From Phymatolithon calcareum (taxonomy: Eukaryota > Rhodophyta > Florideophyceae > Hapalidiales), in assembly GCA_977006965.1 (NCBI GenBank), contig OZ345368.1:2170001-2234000 (forward strand): a DNA stretch of 64,000 bases, in the 5' to 3' direction. A program made the position numbers and the translations under genes. The stretch's first letter is position 1, and the number at the start of each line of letters is the position of its first letter. The notes below the pieces were generated by a model that did no database searches, was not told where the DNA came from, and was given only the letters and a program-made list of their open reading frames with translations. Shown piece by piece: positions 21,439 through 32,986 of this stretch.

Positions 21439-21796
21439 TCCTTAACATGGGGTGCTCTGATCTCTCCCGTAGTTGAAACCTTCATTCTTACAAAATCATA
21501 AATTGGTAACCAGTTTTCTTTCACCTGTTCCGAAGGCTCACGCACACAGCAGGGCACAGGAAAAGAACGGTATTATGATAACCCCGATGAAGTGCATCCA
21601 ACTTAATGCTGCGAATGCAGACCTGTTTCAAAGGACGCCGCAGCTCGTGGCCCTCTGTATCGCAGACTAATTTACACAATCGGCAATGGCGCAAAAGTGG
21701 AATTCCCGCTCACGGTAAAAGCATGCCTCGCCAGATTCGTAATGCGTTCTGCTTCAACAATTCGACCCCGCTAGCGGTCCCGCATTGTTTGAACGC

Positions 21797-23767
21797 ATGG
21801 CAGTCTCCCTCCTCCTAGCCGTATATACCGTCTTCTTCTTCGAAAGTTTTTTTCTTTCCGCTGCTCAAGATCTCTTCCCATGTGACGACGGGTTTGAATT
21901 TTCTAATAGCACTGTGGATACCAAGCAAAGACATGCGATTCCTGCTATTGCCAAGCCGACACAGTCCGTCAAGGTGTACGCGGATGAATGTCGCAGCAAC
22001 AACGAATGTCCCATTTCCATGTTTTGTGACGGATTAGTCCATAGAGGATTTGGGGGGCCAGCTTGTTCTGATTCTTTTAACACATGTTATCGTGCGCCAC
22101 ATCGATGCGTGCCTCGTTTTGGAGTCAACAAGACATGCGCGCGGGAAGCAGGAAATTGTGCAGATGGACTGTATTGTGACGGCGACCCAACAGGTGCTAG
22201 CGCCCTTCCCGTTTGCCTTCCCAAACTTCCAAAGGGACACAGTGCGCACTTTTTACGTTTGGAGCCAACCCATGTCTCGGCAATCTGTCTTGCACTGTTC
22301 ATGCTTGGTTGGACGGCAGATGCGGAGTTTTCGCAGGTGATGAGGGTATAAGGTGCCTGTTCAACTACCACTGCGATCAAAAGCGCGGATTCATTTGTCG
22401 TAACACGCTTCTGAATAAATTCCGATGCGCAAGGGAACCGGCAGCCGGGGAGCCCTGCTCTCACTTTGTGTGCGGCGGAATCTGTTTGGGCGAAAATGTC
22501 TGCATTAAGCGAAGAGAGATTGGGCAGCTATGCACACATGACAATCATTGCGGACCACCTACTGACCACTGGGACAGGTCAGATAAACGGCTTTGCAATG
22601 GAGGCGTCTGTATGCTGGAGTCAAATTTGCTTCGTGTGCCAGGACAGCGGTGTGACCCGAAGCAAGATGCCTGTGACGCAATGCGAAGTTTGCGTTGCGG
22701 CAATTATCACGGAAGCTTCGTTTGTATGCAGGAATCCAAGTTTGAGGACCCTTGCGTACCAAACTCGCCGTTCAGTGTATGCGCTGACGACGATTTGCAT
22801 TTTGCTTTGGAATGTCGACGTCCATTAGGAGCAACCAGCAAAACTTCGTACGGACGACACCTTTGCCTGCAAGTGCGTGAAACGGTGAAAATTGGAGAGA
22901 TTTGCAATTTTGCCGAGCATGTTGTTTGTGAAGAAGGAGCTTCTTGTGTGAAGGGCCGTGCAATTGAACACAGGAACGAACTCGCGTTTCATAGGTCTTT
23001 CCCAGAACCTGTCGCATATTGCCTAAAACCTGTACCAATCGGAGGTGATTGCAGCAACAAGTTTGCAACTTTTTGTGCCAAAGGTTCTTTTTGCGTGAAC
23101 GGGATATGCGCGAATGCTGCGAGTCCATCCAAGGATATCCCCGTTTTCTCAGGGGACAGTGTTTCCTGCGCTTCTCGATCATGCGCCCCTGGGTTGTCAT
23201 GCGAGAACTCTGACTACCATCCTAAGCTGTGTGCGATCGCAACAGCAGTGATTGCTCCAGGGGAGAGTTGCTTAAGCAGGCCAACGGAAAAAGTGGTAAG
23301 TGTAAGCAGTTTCTATAGACTTCATCTTTCACGCTTTTTTCACATTCTGACCTAGGACAAAATGTTTCATATCGTACTTCCAGGTGTGCGAAAAAGGAAC
23401 TGCTTGCTTGCGAGAGCGTGGACAGCGAGGTAACCCGATATGCCGGCCACCTGGGGTTGTTGGGACGTCTTGTTTATACGACAGTGATTGCGAGGGAGAT
23501 TTTAAATGCCGAACATTTTCCTCTCGCACGTGCTATAATCCCAGAACGGGCGTTCCTCTTGGAGGCAAATGCATTCCAAAAGAATCGGCTTGTCGATGGC
23601 CCGAGGGGCTTTACCTAGAACCGAAGTGTCTGCCGAACGGAAAGTCGTTTACTTGTGCCATGGAGGCAGGACTGTTCGAATTTTGCTCCCCAATCAAGAA
23701 TCGTTTATGTGGCCACGGGCTCACATGCAGAGAAAACTTTTGCGTGGGAGAAGAAGAAGAATGGTAG
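21797..23767 (+). CDS. secreted cysteine-rich multi-module protein
   Basis: Starts at ATG 21797 with a clear signal peptide (MAVSLLLAVYTVFFFESFFL, cleavage likely after 'SAAQ'). The rest is a series of Cys-rich modules of the type C-x(n)-G-x-x-C...C-x-x-G-x-C, such as 'CRSNNECPISMFCDG', 'CADGLYCDGD' and 'CEEGASCVKG', loosely like dickkopf-type or EGF-like repeats, pointing to an extracellular or wall role. A phase-0 GT-AG intron spans 23296-23383 (88 bp, gtaagt...ttccag). Near 22228 the frame must change: codons to 'LPKLPK' are in one frame and 'GTQCALFTFGANPC' onward in another. One missing A in 'ccaaaggg' would explain it, so this is an assembly indel or a recent disabling mutation. Confidence 0.65.
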
Positions 23768-24955
23768 ATTTTTGTTTAAAAGTTACCAACGCATCTGCTG
23801 ACGCTTGGGGCAACTTTCCTAGTGCCAAGAGGTTTTGGTTCGATTCTGTCTAGGAAAGAGTTTCTTTTTTGTTGGTGTAACACGATTCAATGGGGTACAA
23901 AAACCCACCTCTGATCTCCTTCGGGACCTCGAGGGGGAAAATTACTCCCCTGTCCTGTGGCACATGGTGATTTCAAGTTGCGGGCAACCCTTACTTGTCC
24001 ACAGCCTTTCTTTCTCTATTGCAGAGAACGTTAGTTTAACGTCCGAACTTACCCTCGAGCAAGTTCTCATTGTTCAGAAATTTGAGTATCTCAATGGGTC
24101 TCTCCCTGCACAGGTCTTCTACAGTTTTGTTGCGTACTCTTCCTACGAATCGTCGTCGAGATACTGTCCGACCAGAACAGTGTAGGATCAGGTGCTCCAC
24201 TGTCTCCTTAACGCCATATGGGCACATCTTACACACCGGGTCATAGAGTCGCGGTTTGTCCTCGCTGCGCCCATGATGAAAGCTTGCTACAATTGGGGAG
24301 CAATTCACTATGAGCTGATGTAGTATCACCTCGGCACGTCTCTGTGAGATGTTAAGATCTTTCGGGACTGTAGGTAACACAACTGGTTTGCTTCTACAAG
24401 GCGGCTTGATAATGGATCGCACTGCTTCCAATGTAAGGGGTATCGTTTGGTGCGACACCAGACTCGATTCCAATATTCTCCTCCTCGCGAGTTCATCAGC
24501 GGCCTCGTTTTTCGGTACCCCGCAGTGGCTCGGTATCCAAACACACTCTATGTGAACCTCGTAGGACATGACTTGTTCCATAAGATTCCAAAGGTTCCGG
24601 ACCATTTCACCGAACACCCGCGGTTGCCCGTTGAGCGCATCTATACAGCTTCTGCTGTCAGTGAACCATCTGATGGTGCTGCCGCGCGAAAGCTGTAGAT
24701 TCGCTACTGCCTGGAAAGCATGGACGGCCGCAAATACCTCTGCGTCGAATGAGGAGCCCACAGCCCCAGCGGAAAGCGCAGTTTCGACTATCGTTTCTCC
24801 ATCGCGTAGCACCAAAATCCCAGCTCCGCCGACCTGGAATGGGATGGTACTATACATGTCGAGTGAGTCACCATCTTCATCACACACGATGACGCGCAGT
24901 TTTGAGTCACTTGGGGCTGTTGCGTAAGCATGCTCGTCTCCGTCGTCGTAGGTCA

Positions 24956-25831
24956 GGGATATTTGATGATTTTTTTTGAGAGCTCCCAAAGCCTCACCTT
25001 GGAGTAACGGGGCAGCTCTTGCGATAATCTCTACGCTAAAGTCGTCTGGCTACTCAAAACGTTCTTGATTCGTCATTCTCTCTCAACAAGAGCTCCTGTG
25101 AGTCTCTTGCACTCAAACTCAATTTCTGTACTCATCTTCGATGACGCTAGAGTACGTTGTAAGGCGACTAGTTCGATCACCGCGGTAATCCCACAGTAAG
25201 CACCCAATACTGATTTCCTCCAAAGGGGTGCTCGGTTGAATGTCAAACTTGGGCACCTTAAACGTGTTGTTCTTTCTCTTATGTAAAGGATCCCTGGTAG
25301 CTTGCCTTCAATAGGAATCTTCATTGATCTGCCTTTTTCTTCCTTTTCCCATACCTTAATTGTTTCCTCTCTCCTCGTCTTCTTCGTGACAGATCTCTCC
25401 TGGGCTTTCTGAAGGGCTTGTCGCAAGTCTTCATACATCTTGAGATATTCAATATCCTTCATTGCTTCCTTTACGTCCTCATCTCTTCCAAAGTACTCTT
25501 CTGTTTCTTCAAGGCGCTTTTTGTGTCTTACCAGGCATAATGCAAACCTTTCTGCTTGATGACGTCTCCTCATCTTTGGTGGTCCCAGTGGGCACAGAAC
25601 TCGCATTCGGTCCCGGCGGTGTTCGGCATACTTTCCGAAAACATTCTTGTAGAACAAGCCCTCTGCCGACTCGATTGCCGAGAGCAATCGATTTGTCATT
25701 GGAGTAACGTGTAACGCATACTCCCATTTCGGGATAATTAGCGACTTAAAGATCCTGATGCATGTCTCCGGTTTGAATCCTCGAACATTCACTCCAAGCT
25801 CCCGAAGCTTATGTATGCATCCTGCAGCATG
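24956..25831 (-). mobile_element. LINE family I insertion with 11-bp TSD
   Basis: Inserted into the RNase H coding sequence; flanked by 'gtcgtaggtca' at 24945-24955 and 25832-25842. It encodes the thumb and C-terminal part of the family I protein ('GCIHKLRELGVNVRGFKPET' to 'ECKRLTGALVERE'), about 80% alike to the copy at 14312. The 3' end has the family terminus (minus: 'gggagctctcaaa', an A-run, then 'tcatcaaatatccc'). Confidence 0.9.
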
Positions 25832-25907
25832 GTCGTAGGTCAGTAGGATGTCTGGGGGCCCGCCGTGTCGGGACTCAAACCGTTTCGCTAATTCTTGGTT
25901 TTCGTAC

Positions 25908-26458
25908 TTTTTTTTTTGAATTTTGAATTTATTAAACGCCCTCAGAAACACTCATAAGACTCTAAGGGAGATGCGTTTCAGATGCTACTACCTTGGTAGC
26001 TCCGTTAAAGCCCGCAAAAGCTCGTTGCTATCGTCGTAGCCCTAGCTGCAAAAACCCTCCTCCAGAGAAGGTGGAGGAAAAGCTTAGAGTCCACTTGTCC
26101 TGTTCGTAGGAATCTCAGCGTCGCCGTTCTATTTTGTCTTGGTCTATTCCATGTCGTCATAAAAGACGATTGCGAGGAATAGTACTTTGTCAAGTGTCTT
26201 TTCAGTCTCACTAGTCTCCTCTTCTGTTTGTCGATATCTTTGAAGGTACACTTCGAGCTTGTTCATGAGAGTTGGTACGATTTTACCGAATTTGTCTTCC
26301 AGAAGTGTGGTACTCAATGGGGGAAAACGTCCGAATGCCCATTTAATCGCCAATTGGCGGTGACGTGCTTTCGGTAGTCTGATGATGGCGGGAGTAGACC
26401 CGGGAATATCATAAGGAATATTCCCCTTTCTGCTCGCCTCCAAGCCTTCTCCTTCGTC
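25908..26458 (-). mobile_element. LINE family II insertion with 12-bp TSD
   Basis: Flanked by 'tggttttcgtac' at 25896-25907 and 26459-26470. The minus strand ends with 'gagggcgtttaataaattc' and an A-run. It encodes 'PAIIRLPKARHRQLAIKWAF' onward, ending 'IVFYDDME'. It interrupts the Tudor-like segment of the host LINE after the codons for 'PAQYENQ'. Confidence 0.9.
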
Positions 26459-26626
26459 TGGTTTTCGTACTGGGCGGGGTTGAATTTCTTCAACGTCGCA
26501 ATGTACCAGCCTTCATCCCATTTCACGGAGACGCGCTCTCCATGATTCAAATCCCAGACATATTTTTGAGGTATCTCTCCGACACTTCCATCCGTCCATA
26601 TTTCGATTTCGGCTTGTTGTTCTGCA

Positions 26627-28952
26627 TTACGCGCTGAGATAAAAACTTCTGTCGTGGAGCGTGTCCACAGCCTGAAACATGATTAGGAGCTCGTCGAGTG
26701 CTCGCTTAGTCCAGGCGCTGTCCTCTTTGGAGAGTATGTCCTTTGCGAGGACATTTATCACGTCGTCGATAGCATCTTTCCCACATTGACCGGTGAACTC
26801 GATAAGAGTGGAGGTGCTCATTGGAGGGAACATTCCAAATGACCACTTGATGGCAAGTGTTCTGTGTCTTCTTGAGTTGAAGAGAATGTGCGGGGGTAAC
26901 GAAACTTTTGCGTGCGGTAGAGGTCAGGATATCATCACATCCACATCCTCTGCGGCCTCCAGCATCTTGTTTCTTTGGTATTTCTTGATGTTTGTCGTAG
27001 CTGTCGTTTCGTTTGCAGCTTCGCAAAGGAATCCATTCACTCGCGCGAGAACAACATCTCTCTCCGCTTAAAAACGTTCCTTGTTCGCGATCTCTGTTGT
27101 TGGACCAGATATCAGCGTATCGCGTCTTCTTATCAATCTCTGCACAAAGCGTCTTGCAAGGACGTCTCTTGTTCCCTTGGGTTGGAGGATGCGACACATG
27201 GCCCTGCATATATCCAGGCTTCTTTTTCCTGGTTTCCCAAGGATTTGCCCGAAGAACATAGATTCAGCCCCGTTCACGGTCCAAGGTGTGAGATGTAGAG
27301 CATATTCCCATCTTGACTGCACAAGAGATTTGTACAGTCTAATCGCCCTCGCGGGGTGGACATCATTAGTAAACACGCCCAGCCGTCGAAGATACCCAAG
27401 CACATTTTTGGATTTCTTGATCCTGTCTGTCAGTTTGGTGTCTGAAACTCCCTGCTCCGTTACCGTTACGCCGAGGTATTTTACCTCCCGGAGAGTCTTT
27501 AGCCGCCTCCCCGAGAGACGGAAGCTATGACCTGCCGTGTCCTTGATCCAAAGAATTACGCTTTTCACGGTGTTCCGCACCATACCATTTCTCTGGGCCC
27601 ACTCCGAGGCCAGATCCAGGATTCTTTGAAGGCCTTCCACTGATTTTGCGGACAATTCCACGTCGTCTGCAAACATTTTGCTGGCTCGTTTGTGATATTC
27701 TCTGGAATGGAGTCTGGGGCAACGGCAAACGTGTCCATGAAGATATTTTAAAGGCACGGACTGAGAGGGGACCCCTGGGGTACGCCTCTGTCAATGGTGT
27801 ACCACGCGGAATCCTCATCGTCTCTCGTCTGTATGAATGAGGGATCCAGAAAAGGAATAACCATTTCGGCGATCTCTGGTGCCACCAACTTCCTTATTCT
27901 CTCTGCAAGCTTATTCCTTGGTACGGAGTCGTAGGTAGCTTTAAGTCTAAGACTCTCACCCAGCTGCGGCCTGATTGTCGGAGAGCTTCAGCATGGAGAA
28001 GCGCCAATTCAGTTCCTTTTCGTTTCTAGAACCCAGTTGTGAAATATGGAACTTGTATTTCCTTCTGATCATCTTGTTTAAGGCCATTTCGAATATCTTC
28101 CTCATGTGGCTTAAGAGGGAGATTGTGCAGTAGCTCGTCGGCATTGCTGTTTCCCCGTCCTTGTAGATAGGTACAATTTCCGCTGTTCTCCAAGCCAAGG
28201 ATGTGGTTTGCAAGCGACCACATGCTTCCCAAATCGCAAATAGTACTCTTATGCTTAATACTGGGTCCACTTTCAACATTTCGGTTTGTACCTTGTCCAG
28301 TCCAGGGGCCTTACCAGTTGGTCGGTCACGAAGAAGAGGAGTAGAGAAGAAACAATTAAGGTATGGGAAAAGGAAGAAGAAGGCAGATCAATGAAGATTC
28401 CTATTGAAGGCAAGCTACCAGGGATCCTTTACATAGGAGAAAGAACAACACGTTTAAGGTGCCTAAGGTTGACATTCAACCGAGCACCCCTTTGCAGAAA
28501 ATCAGTATTGGGTGCCTACTGTGGGATTACCGCGATGATCGAACTAGTCGCCTTACAACGTACTCTAGCGTCATCGAAGATGAGTACAGAAATTGAGTTT
28601 GAGTGCAAGAGACTCACAGGAGCTCTTGTTGAGAGAGAATTACGAATCAAGAAAGTGTTGAGTAGCCAGAGGACTTTAGCTTAGAAAATATTGCAAGAGC
28701 TGCCCCGTTACTCCAAGGTGAGGCTTTGGGAGCTCTCAAAATAAAATCATCAAATATCCCCTTACCACTTGCACTAGCCCAGATAGCCGCTTCTATGCTG
28801 CTTCGGAACGTCCAAGGGGGAGCAAACGCTTTACTTTTGCGTGGGAGCCAAAGCGTAAGATGACATGGATACCAATACCCTGTTCTGTCCAGTAAAATCG
28901 AGGCGATCTGATGTGGAGCGAAAAATATTGAATCCTGGAAATTCACAATCAT
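26627..28952 (-). pseudogene. LINE reverse transcriptase, degenerate
   Basis: In the minus direction: 'IEAAIWASASGK', then after the 28321-28759 insertion 'APGLDKVQTEMLK' (motif 0), 'WRTAEIVPIYKDG' (1), 'VLDLKATYDSVPR' across a frame change near 27950 (A), 'DRGVPQGSPLSPCL' with a stop in place of the usual Tyr near 27740 (B), 'MFADDVELSAK' (C), then the thumb 'SRWEYALHLTPWTVN'. The C-terminal box 'RRHRTLAIKWSFGMFPP' lies near 26830-26880 and the frame ends 'SFYLSA' at 26627. It overlaps the RNase H frame by about 40 bases. Confidence 0.75.
28321..28759 (+). mobile_element. LINE family I fragment with TSD, opposite orientation
   Basis: Flanked by 'ccttaccagttg' (28309-28320) and 'ccttaccacttg' (28760-28771), one mismatch. 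It encodes the family I C-terminus ('RERTTRLRCLRLIFNRAPL' type box, ending 'VLSSQRTLA') and ends with the family terminus 'aataaaatcatcaaatatcc'. The host codons for 'SGK' and 'APG' of the reverse transcriptase become adjacent when it is removed. Confidence 0.85.
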
Positions 28953-28959
28953 CGAGTGG

Positions 28960-31055
28960 AGGGAAGGGTCAGTCCAGTTGTATAGAAACTGAGGGCTTGG
29001 GACAGTCGGAATATTATGACTGAGCTGCTAAAGATGAATGAGAAGGTCGGTACGAGCATAATTTTCGCTTACCAAAAAGCGTATTGTTGTCGTATGTGCG
29101 TCCCCTACTTTTGAAATTTCTACTCGAAGAAACCCGTATGCGGAACTGTTGTAAAGCGTATAACTCTCTAAGGTTGGGCGTCGGGACGGTAAACCACCGG
29201 GAAGGTATAGAATTGAGTGATTTCAGAGCCGGTACATCCGGTACTCCTACAGACCCAAAAGTAACGGGTTTCATGAGAGCAAGTCGCAGCGTTTCGGTTG
29301 AAGTCCATTACAAGCAGTAACCTGTCAAAAGGCGTGTGTTTGCGGCAGATGCCGAAGTAGTTTTGCCTTGGTATGGCCGAAAATATGATCCACCCGCTGT
29401 TCGAGACTCGGTAAGTTAGAAGATGAATTCGGATATCTATTCAATGCCGACAGGAAGAGCTATATGCCTGGAAAATCAGAATCCGATACAATGGCAATGT
29501 CAAAAAAAAAAAAGCAACCGAATGGATTCTGCTCCACCCGCGAGTGGCATTACAGAACAGGAAAATCTAGCCTCCAAATGGTTAAACTGACAGGAACAGT
29601 GTGTCTTTGCTTGAATTGACAAACTATACACGCGCGAAACCGGGAACAATTATTGTCCAAATATTTGTGCGAGCCATCCAGATTCCACGGTACAGATCGA
29701 GCCTGTTGAGTAACAAAATAACATTCACTTGCCGTTCGCTGCATGTTACTCTGTACCTAACCGTTGACCGGAGATGCACTCGATGTTCACTGTTAGTCGC
29801 CAGTGCACCGGTGCTGACAACGACCGACACTAGTCTAATTATTTCACCGACAGTGTACCTGTACTGGCATAAGAGCTGTAGTTAGACTACTCAAGCAAGA
29901 AAGTCCTCTCGAACTGAGAGAGGAACCGTCAACTACTAAACATTCACTAAAACGATCACAGCACCAGCGTTCCGGGCAAACGCTAGTCACATGTGTCTGA
30001 TTTATCAGCTACTGCAATATGCGCGTTACAGTTTTGCAGCACAATGTTGGGTGCTTATGGTCCGCAAGGCATTCAAGCAGACCAGCATAAGAACTACCGG
30101 CTCTCCTTGCACCGGGAGGGGCTCTGCAGCAATATGTATATTCGAAAACAAACTCGTAACTGTAAAGCCTACACGAAATTTGGATATTCACCATGACACT
30201 CGTTGAGTGCATGCAACACGAAGAAGGTCTGTACTAAAGTCAATGCGTCAAGAACCGAGAAGTTGAGAAAAGTCCCAAAGGCTCCGTGCAATCGAACGGT
30301 TCGGGACGAGGACGAAACATCAGCCAAGAGCTGTCCTAAGGTAAGCACCGGTCGAGGAAGCTTTGATGTTGCTCGTCGAACACTTGTATCGCTTGCTGTT
30401 CTTGTCTAGCGACATTGTGAGTTAAGAGCTTCCTTGGTTCACTAACATCATAAAGTCTGGGTTTCGTATATACTCTGTCTTTTAGACGCTCAAGATTGTT
30501 AGTATTGACAAGACAATGCCGGTGTGTTGATCAAGTTAAGTAGAAGCAGCTGGCACTTCGGATGTAAGATTATTCGTGCAATCACAGCCGGCTCTAATTA
30601 CCTATGGGTGTACAAGCAGCCAGCTCAGCCACGCACCTTTGCAAAGGTGTTTGGTAAAGGAAAGCCCCGACATCTGCATTACCCGGATACCTATTTCATA
30701 GCACATCTTTTTGAAAAGCCCCAAGCGTTCGCTGACGCATCAGCGAAGTTTCGGAAAAAAATTTAAATTTGATTTCTCCCTTTTTCTCTATCCATGCATG
30801 CATGAATGTTGAATTTCCCTCCCGTACGGCGACATTCTCGAACGCCACGTGGGCGTAAGCAACGTGGCAACGGCAACTGGAGCAGATCCTATCATAAACC
30901 TTGTTCATCAGTCCGAGTCTCGTTGTTGTCGGCGAGCAATCCCGCTGTGTTGCACGCAGTGCCCCCACTGCGGTATCACCGGTCTCCTTGTCGCCACTTC
31001 CTCCCATTTGTATCAACTTTGACCAAACCGCCCACGCCGTCACGCGGTGAGCATC
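28960..31055. other. gene-free stretch
   Basis: No supportable gene between the LINE block and the poly(A) polymerase gene. A 12-A run at 29501-29512 is followed by 'agcaaccgaatggattctg', which also occurs at 13593-13611, so a repeat boundary is likely there. Confidence 0.45.
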
Positions 31056-32986
31056 ATGGCGTCAGCACTATCCGGCGCTGGAAGTGCACCGGCACAGCCT
31101 CCGCCGCCAACCAGCGCGGCCGGTACCGTTCGGCTTGGAGTTAGCGCGCCAGTCTCCCTGGCAAATCCGACACATGCGGACCTTCGCATGGCGCGTCAGC
31201 TCGAGGAGTGTTTGCATGCGAATAATTTGTACGAGTCAAAGGCCGGGAAACAGCTTCGCGAGACGGTAAGTTGAGCTGGTGATACGGAATAATGGTCTTG
31301 CGTTCCGCGCTGACATTGCTCTTGCTCGTGTTGCAGGTACTTGTCGAGCTCACTGCCATTGTACAAGAATGGGCACGCCGCGTTTCCGTTGCGCAGGGTA
31401 TGCCTGATGCACAGGCGCAAAAAAGTGGGACGCGCATTTTCACGTTCGGGAGTTACCGTCTCGGCGTCGATGGACCCGGTGCGGATATCGATACTCTCGT
31501 TATCACGCCGCATTATATCCATCGCGGTCGCGATATGTTTGGAAAGTTGAGCGGTGACACTGGTGAACCACCGGCGAAAGAGAATGTGCTGGTGGAAATT
31601 TTGCGTGATAAGCCTGAGGCGACGGATATCGTTGCTGTTGCAGATGCTTATGTTCCGGTGATCAAGTTTGCATATAAAGGTGTCGAAATCGATCTGCTAT
31701 GTGCGCCGTTGCAAATGTCGCGAATCCCGGAAAAGTTTGACATTCTTGATGACCTCGTCCTGCGCAACGTTGACGATGAAACGCAACGGAGCATCAATGG
31801 CGTGCGTGTCACGGATGCGATTCTCACCCTCGTCCCGAATATTCCGAATTTTCGAACTGTGCTGCGTGCCATTAAATTGTGGGCGAAGCGGAGAGCGATT
31901 TACTCTAATGCACTCGGTTACCTCGGCGGCGTGGCGTGGGCTATCTTGACGGCACGGGTGTGCCAGTTGTATCCGAACGCGGCGTCGTCGACGTTGCTCA
32001 CAAGGTTTTTCAACCTTTATGACCAATGGAGCTGGAGCACAACCCAAACATCTGCGCCAGTGTTGCTATGTTCTATATCTTCGAATCAGTCGTTGGGGTT
32101 CAAGGTGTGGAGTCCACACGGGAATCAACGGCATGTCATGCCCATCATCACGCCTTCATATCCAAGTATGAACACGACTCACAACGTGTCGGCCTCGACG
32201 CTGCGCGTGCTGAAGAAGGAAATCAAACGCGGACGGGAATTATGCGAAGCGCTGGAAAAGCGCGCGCTGGTGGAGAAAGAGGCAATGAACGGGGTGGAAG
32301 CATGGCAAGACCTGTTCGAGCCGTCGGACTTTTTCGGAGTGTTTAGACGGGTGCTGCAAATTGACATTTATGCAGACGACCTTGGGTCGTTCAAAAAGTG
32401 GAAAGGCTTTGTGGAGTCTCGCTTGCGCTTCCTCATCCATAGATTAGAGGATTGTCCATGCATCGGTGAAATCCGACCATATCCGACAGGGTTTACTGAC
32501 AACCCTGATCTGCCGGCTGGCTGCGGGACTACGTTCTTTTTCGGCGTTGAAATCACTCCACCGCCGAAAAAGGAGGACGAGCAAGGTGGAAGACGGCAAG
32601 TGGATATTTCCAGCCCTGTGAATCTGTGGAAGGGGCATGTCAGCACGTGGCAGGACAAGACGGTGGCGATGCATTTGCAGGTGCGGCATGTACGGGCTGC
32701 AGATTTGCCGGAGTTTGTGCGTCACCTGATCCCCGAAAAGGCAAAGATTAAAAAGAAGAAGAAAATGAACGGAAAGGGCAAGAAGCGAAAGCGCGCTGCG
32801 GCCGTCGAACGGGCCGAGGTGAGCAAGAAAGCCAACGTCGAGGCTACCGAGAAGGCATCGAAGTTAAACGGGCATGCGAAAGAAAATGCCAACATTGATC
32901 CAGCGTTTGCGAAACCTAGCGTCGGTGGCGTGGGGCCCAATAACAAAACGGATGTTGATCAGGCAGATGCAGTCAAGGCGGACTGA
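31056..32986 (+). CDS. PAP: nuclear poly(A) polymerase
   Basis: Two exons: 31056-31265 and 31337-32986, with a 71-bp phase-0 intron (gtaagt...gttgcag). The product is 619 aa. The nucleotidyltransferase signature 'FGSYRLGVDGPGADID' gives the catalytic Asp pair at about residues 120 and 122, and 'KGVEIDLL' the third near 189. The central domain reads 'LRAIKLWAKRRAIYSNALGY', and an RNA-binding region follows. The C-terminus is Lys/Arg-rich ('KKKKKMNGKGKKRKR'), a likely nuclear signal. It adds poly(A) to pre-mRNA 3' ends after cleavage (family knowledge). The N-terminal Ala/Pro tract before 'VSLANPTHADLRMARQLEEC' is variable in this family. The ATG is chosen because the frame and splice phase fit; an upstream GTG is not needed. 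Confidence 0.93.

Larger units (their letters stand above)
24036..26677 (-). pseudogene. LINE RNase H with Tudor-like insert, interrupted
   Basis: The continuous frame is in three pieces split by insertions with target-site duplications. RNase H signatures: 'EIEIWTDGSVG' near 26590 (first Asp), 'GGAGILVLRDGE' near 24810, 'SSFDAEVFAAVHAF' (Glu), 'WFTDSRSCIDALNG' (Asp), 'WIPSHCGVPKNEAADELAR' (last Asp). After it comes a C-x2-C-x8-H-x4-C box, 'CKMCPYGVKETVEHLILHC', as in the C-termini of other LINE proteins. Between TDGS and GGAGIL lies about 95 residues, including 'HGERVSVKWDEGWYIATLKK' and 'LLTYDDGDEHAY', which match a Tudor/Agenet-type fold pattern. The frame lies in +1 relative to the upstream reverse transcriptase end and has no ATG before TDGS. 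Confidence 0.75.
23866..28955 (-). mobile_element. LINE with RT and RNase H, three nested insertions
   Basis: A minus-strand non-LTR retrotransposon whose parts become contiguous when three later insertions are removed: 24956-25831, 25908-26458 and 28321-28759. The order in the minus direction is: reverse transcriptase from about 28952, the shared C-terminal box, then RNase H with a Tudor-like insert, then a zinc-knuckle-like end and a 3' region. The 3' end is probably near 23866, where the minus strand reads 'aacaaaaaag'. The 5' end is truncated; I see no endonuclease. An in-frame stop near 27740 and frame changes near 27955 show the copy is inactive. Confidence 0.8.

Noticed and set aside
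22191-22240. A 49-base GT-AG intron to explain the frame change in the Cys-rich gene
   Set aside because: Removing it leads into the wrong frame; a single missing base at 'ccaaaggg' fits better.
25850-25890. tRNA-like B box ('ggtttgagtccc' on the minus strand)
   Set aside because: It lies within the coding sequence of the Tudor-like segment, and no A box or cloverleaf is present.
31266-31336. In-frame upstream extension of the second poly(A) polymerase exon
   Set aside because: The segment has GT and AG ends and its removal joins the conserved N-terminal codons in phase, so it is an intron.
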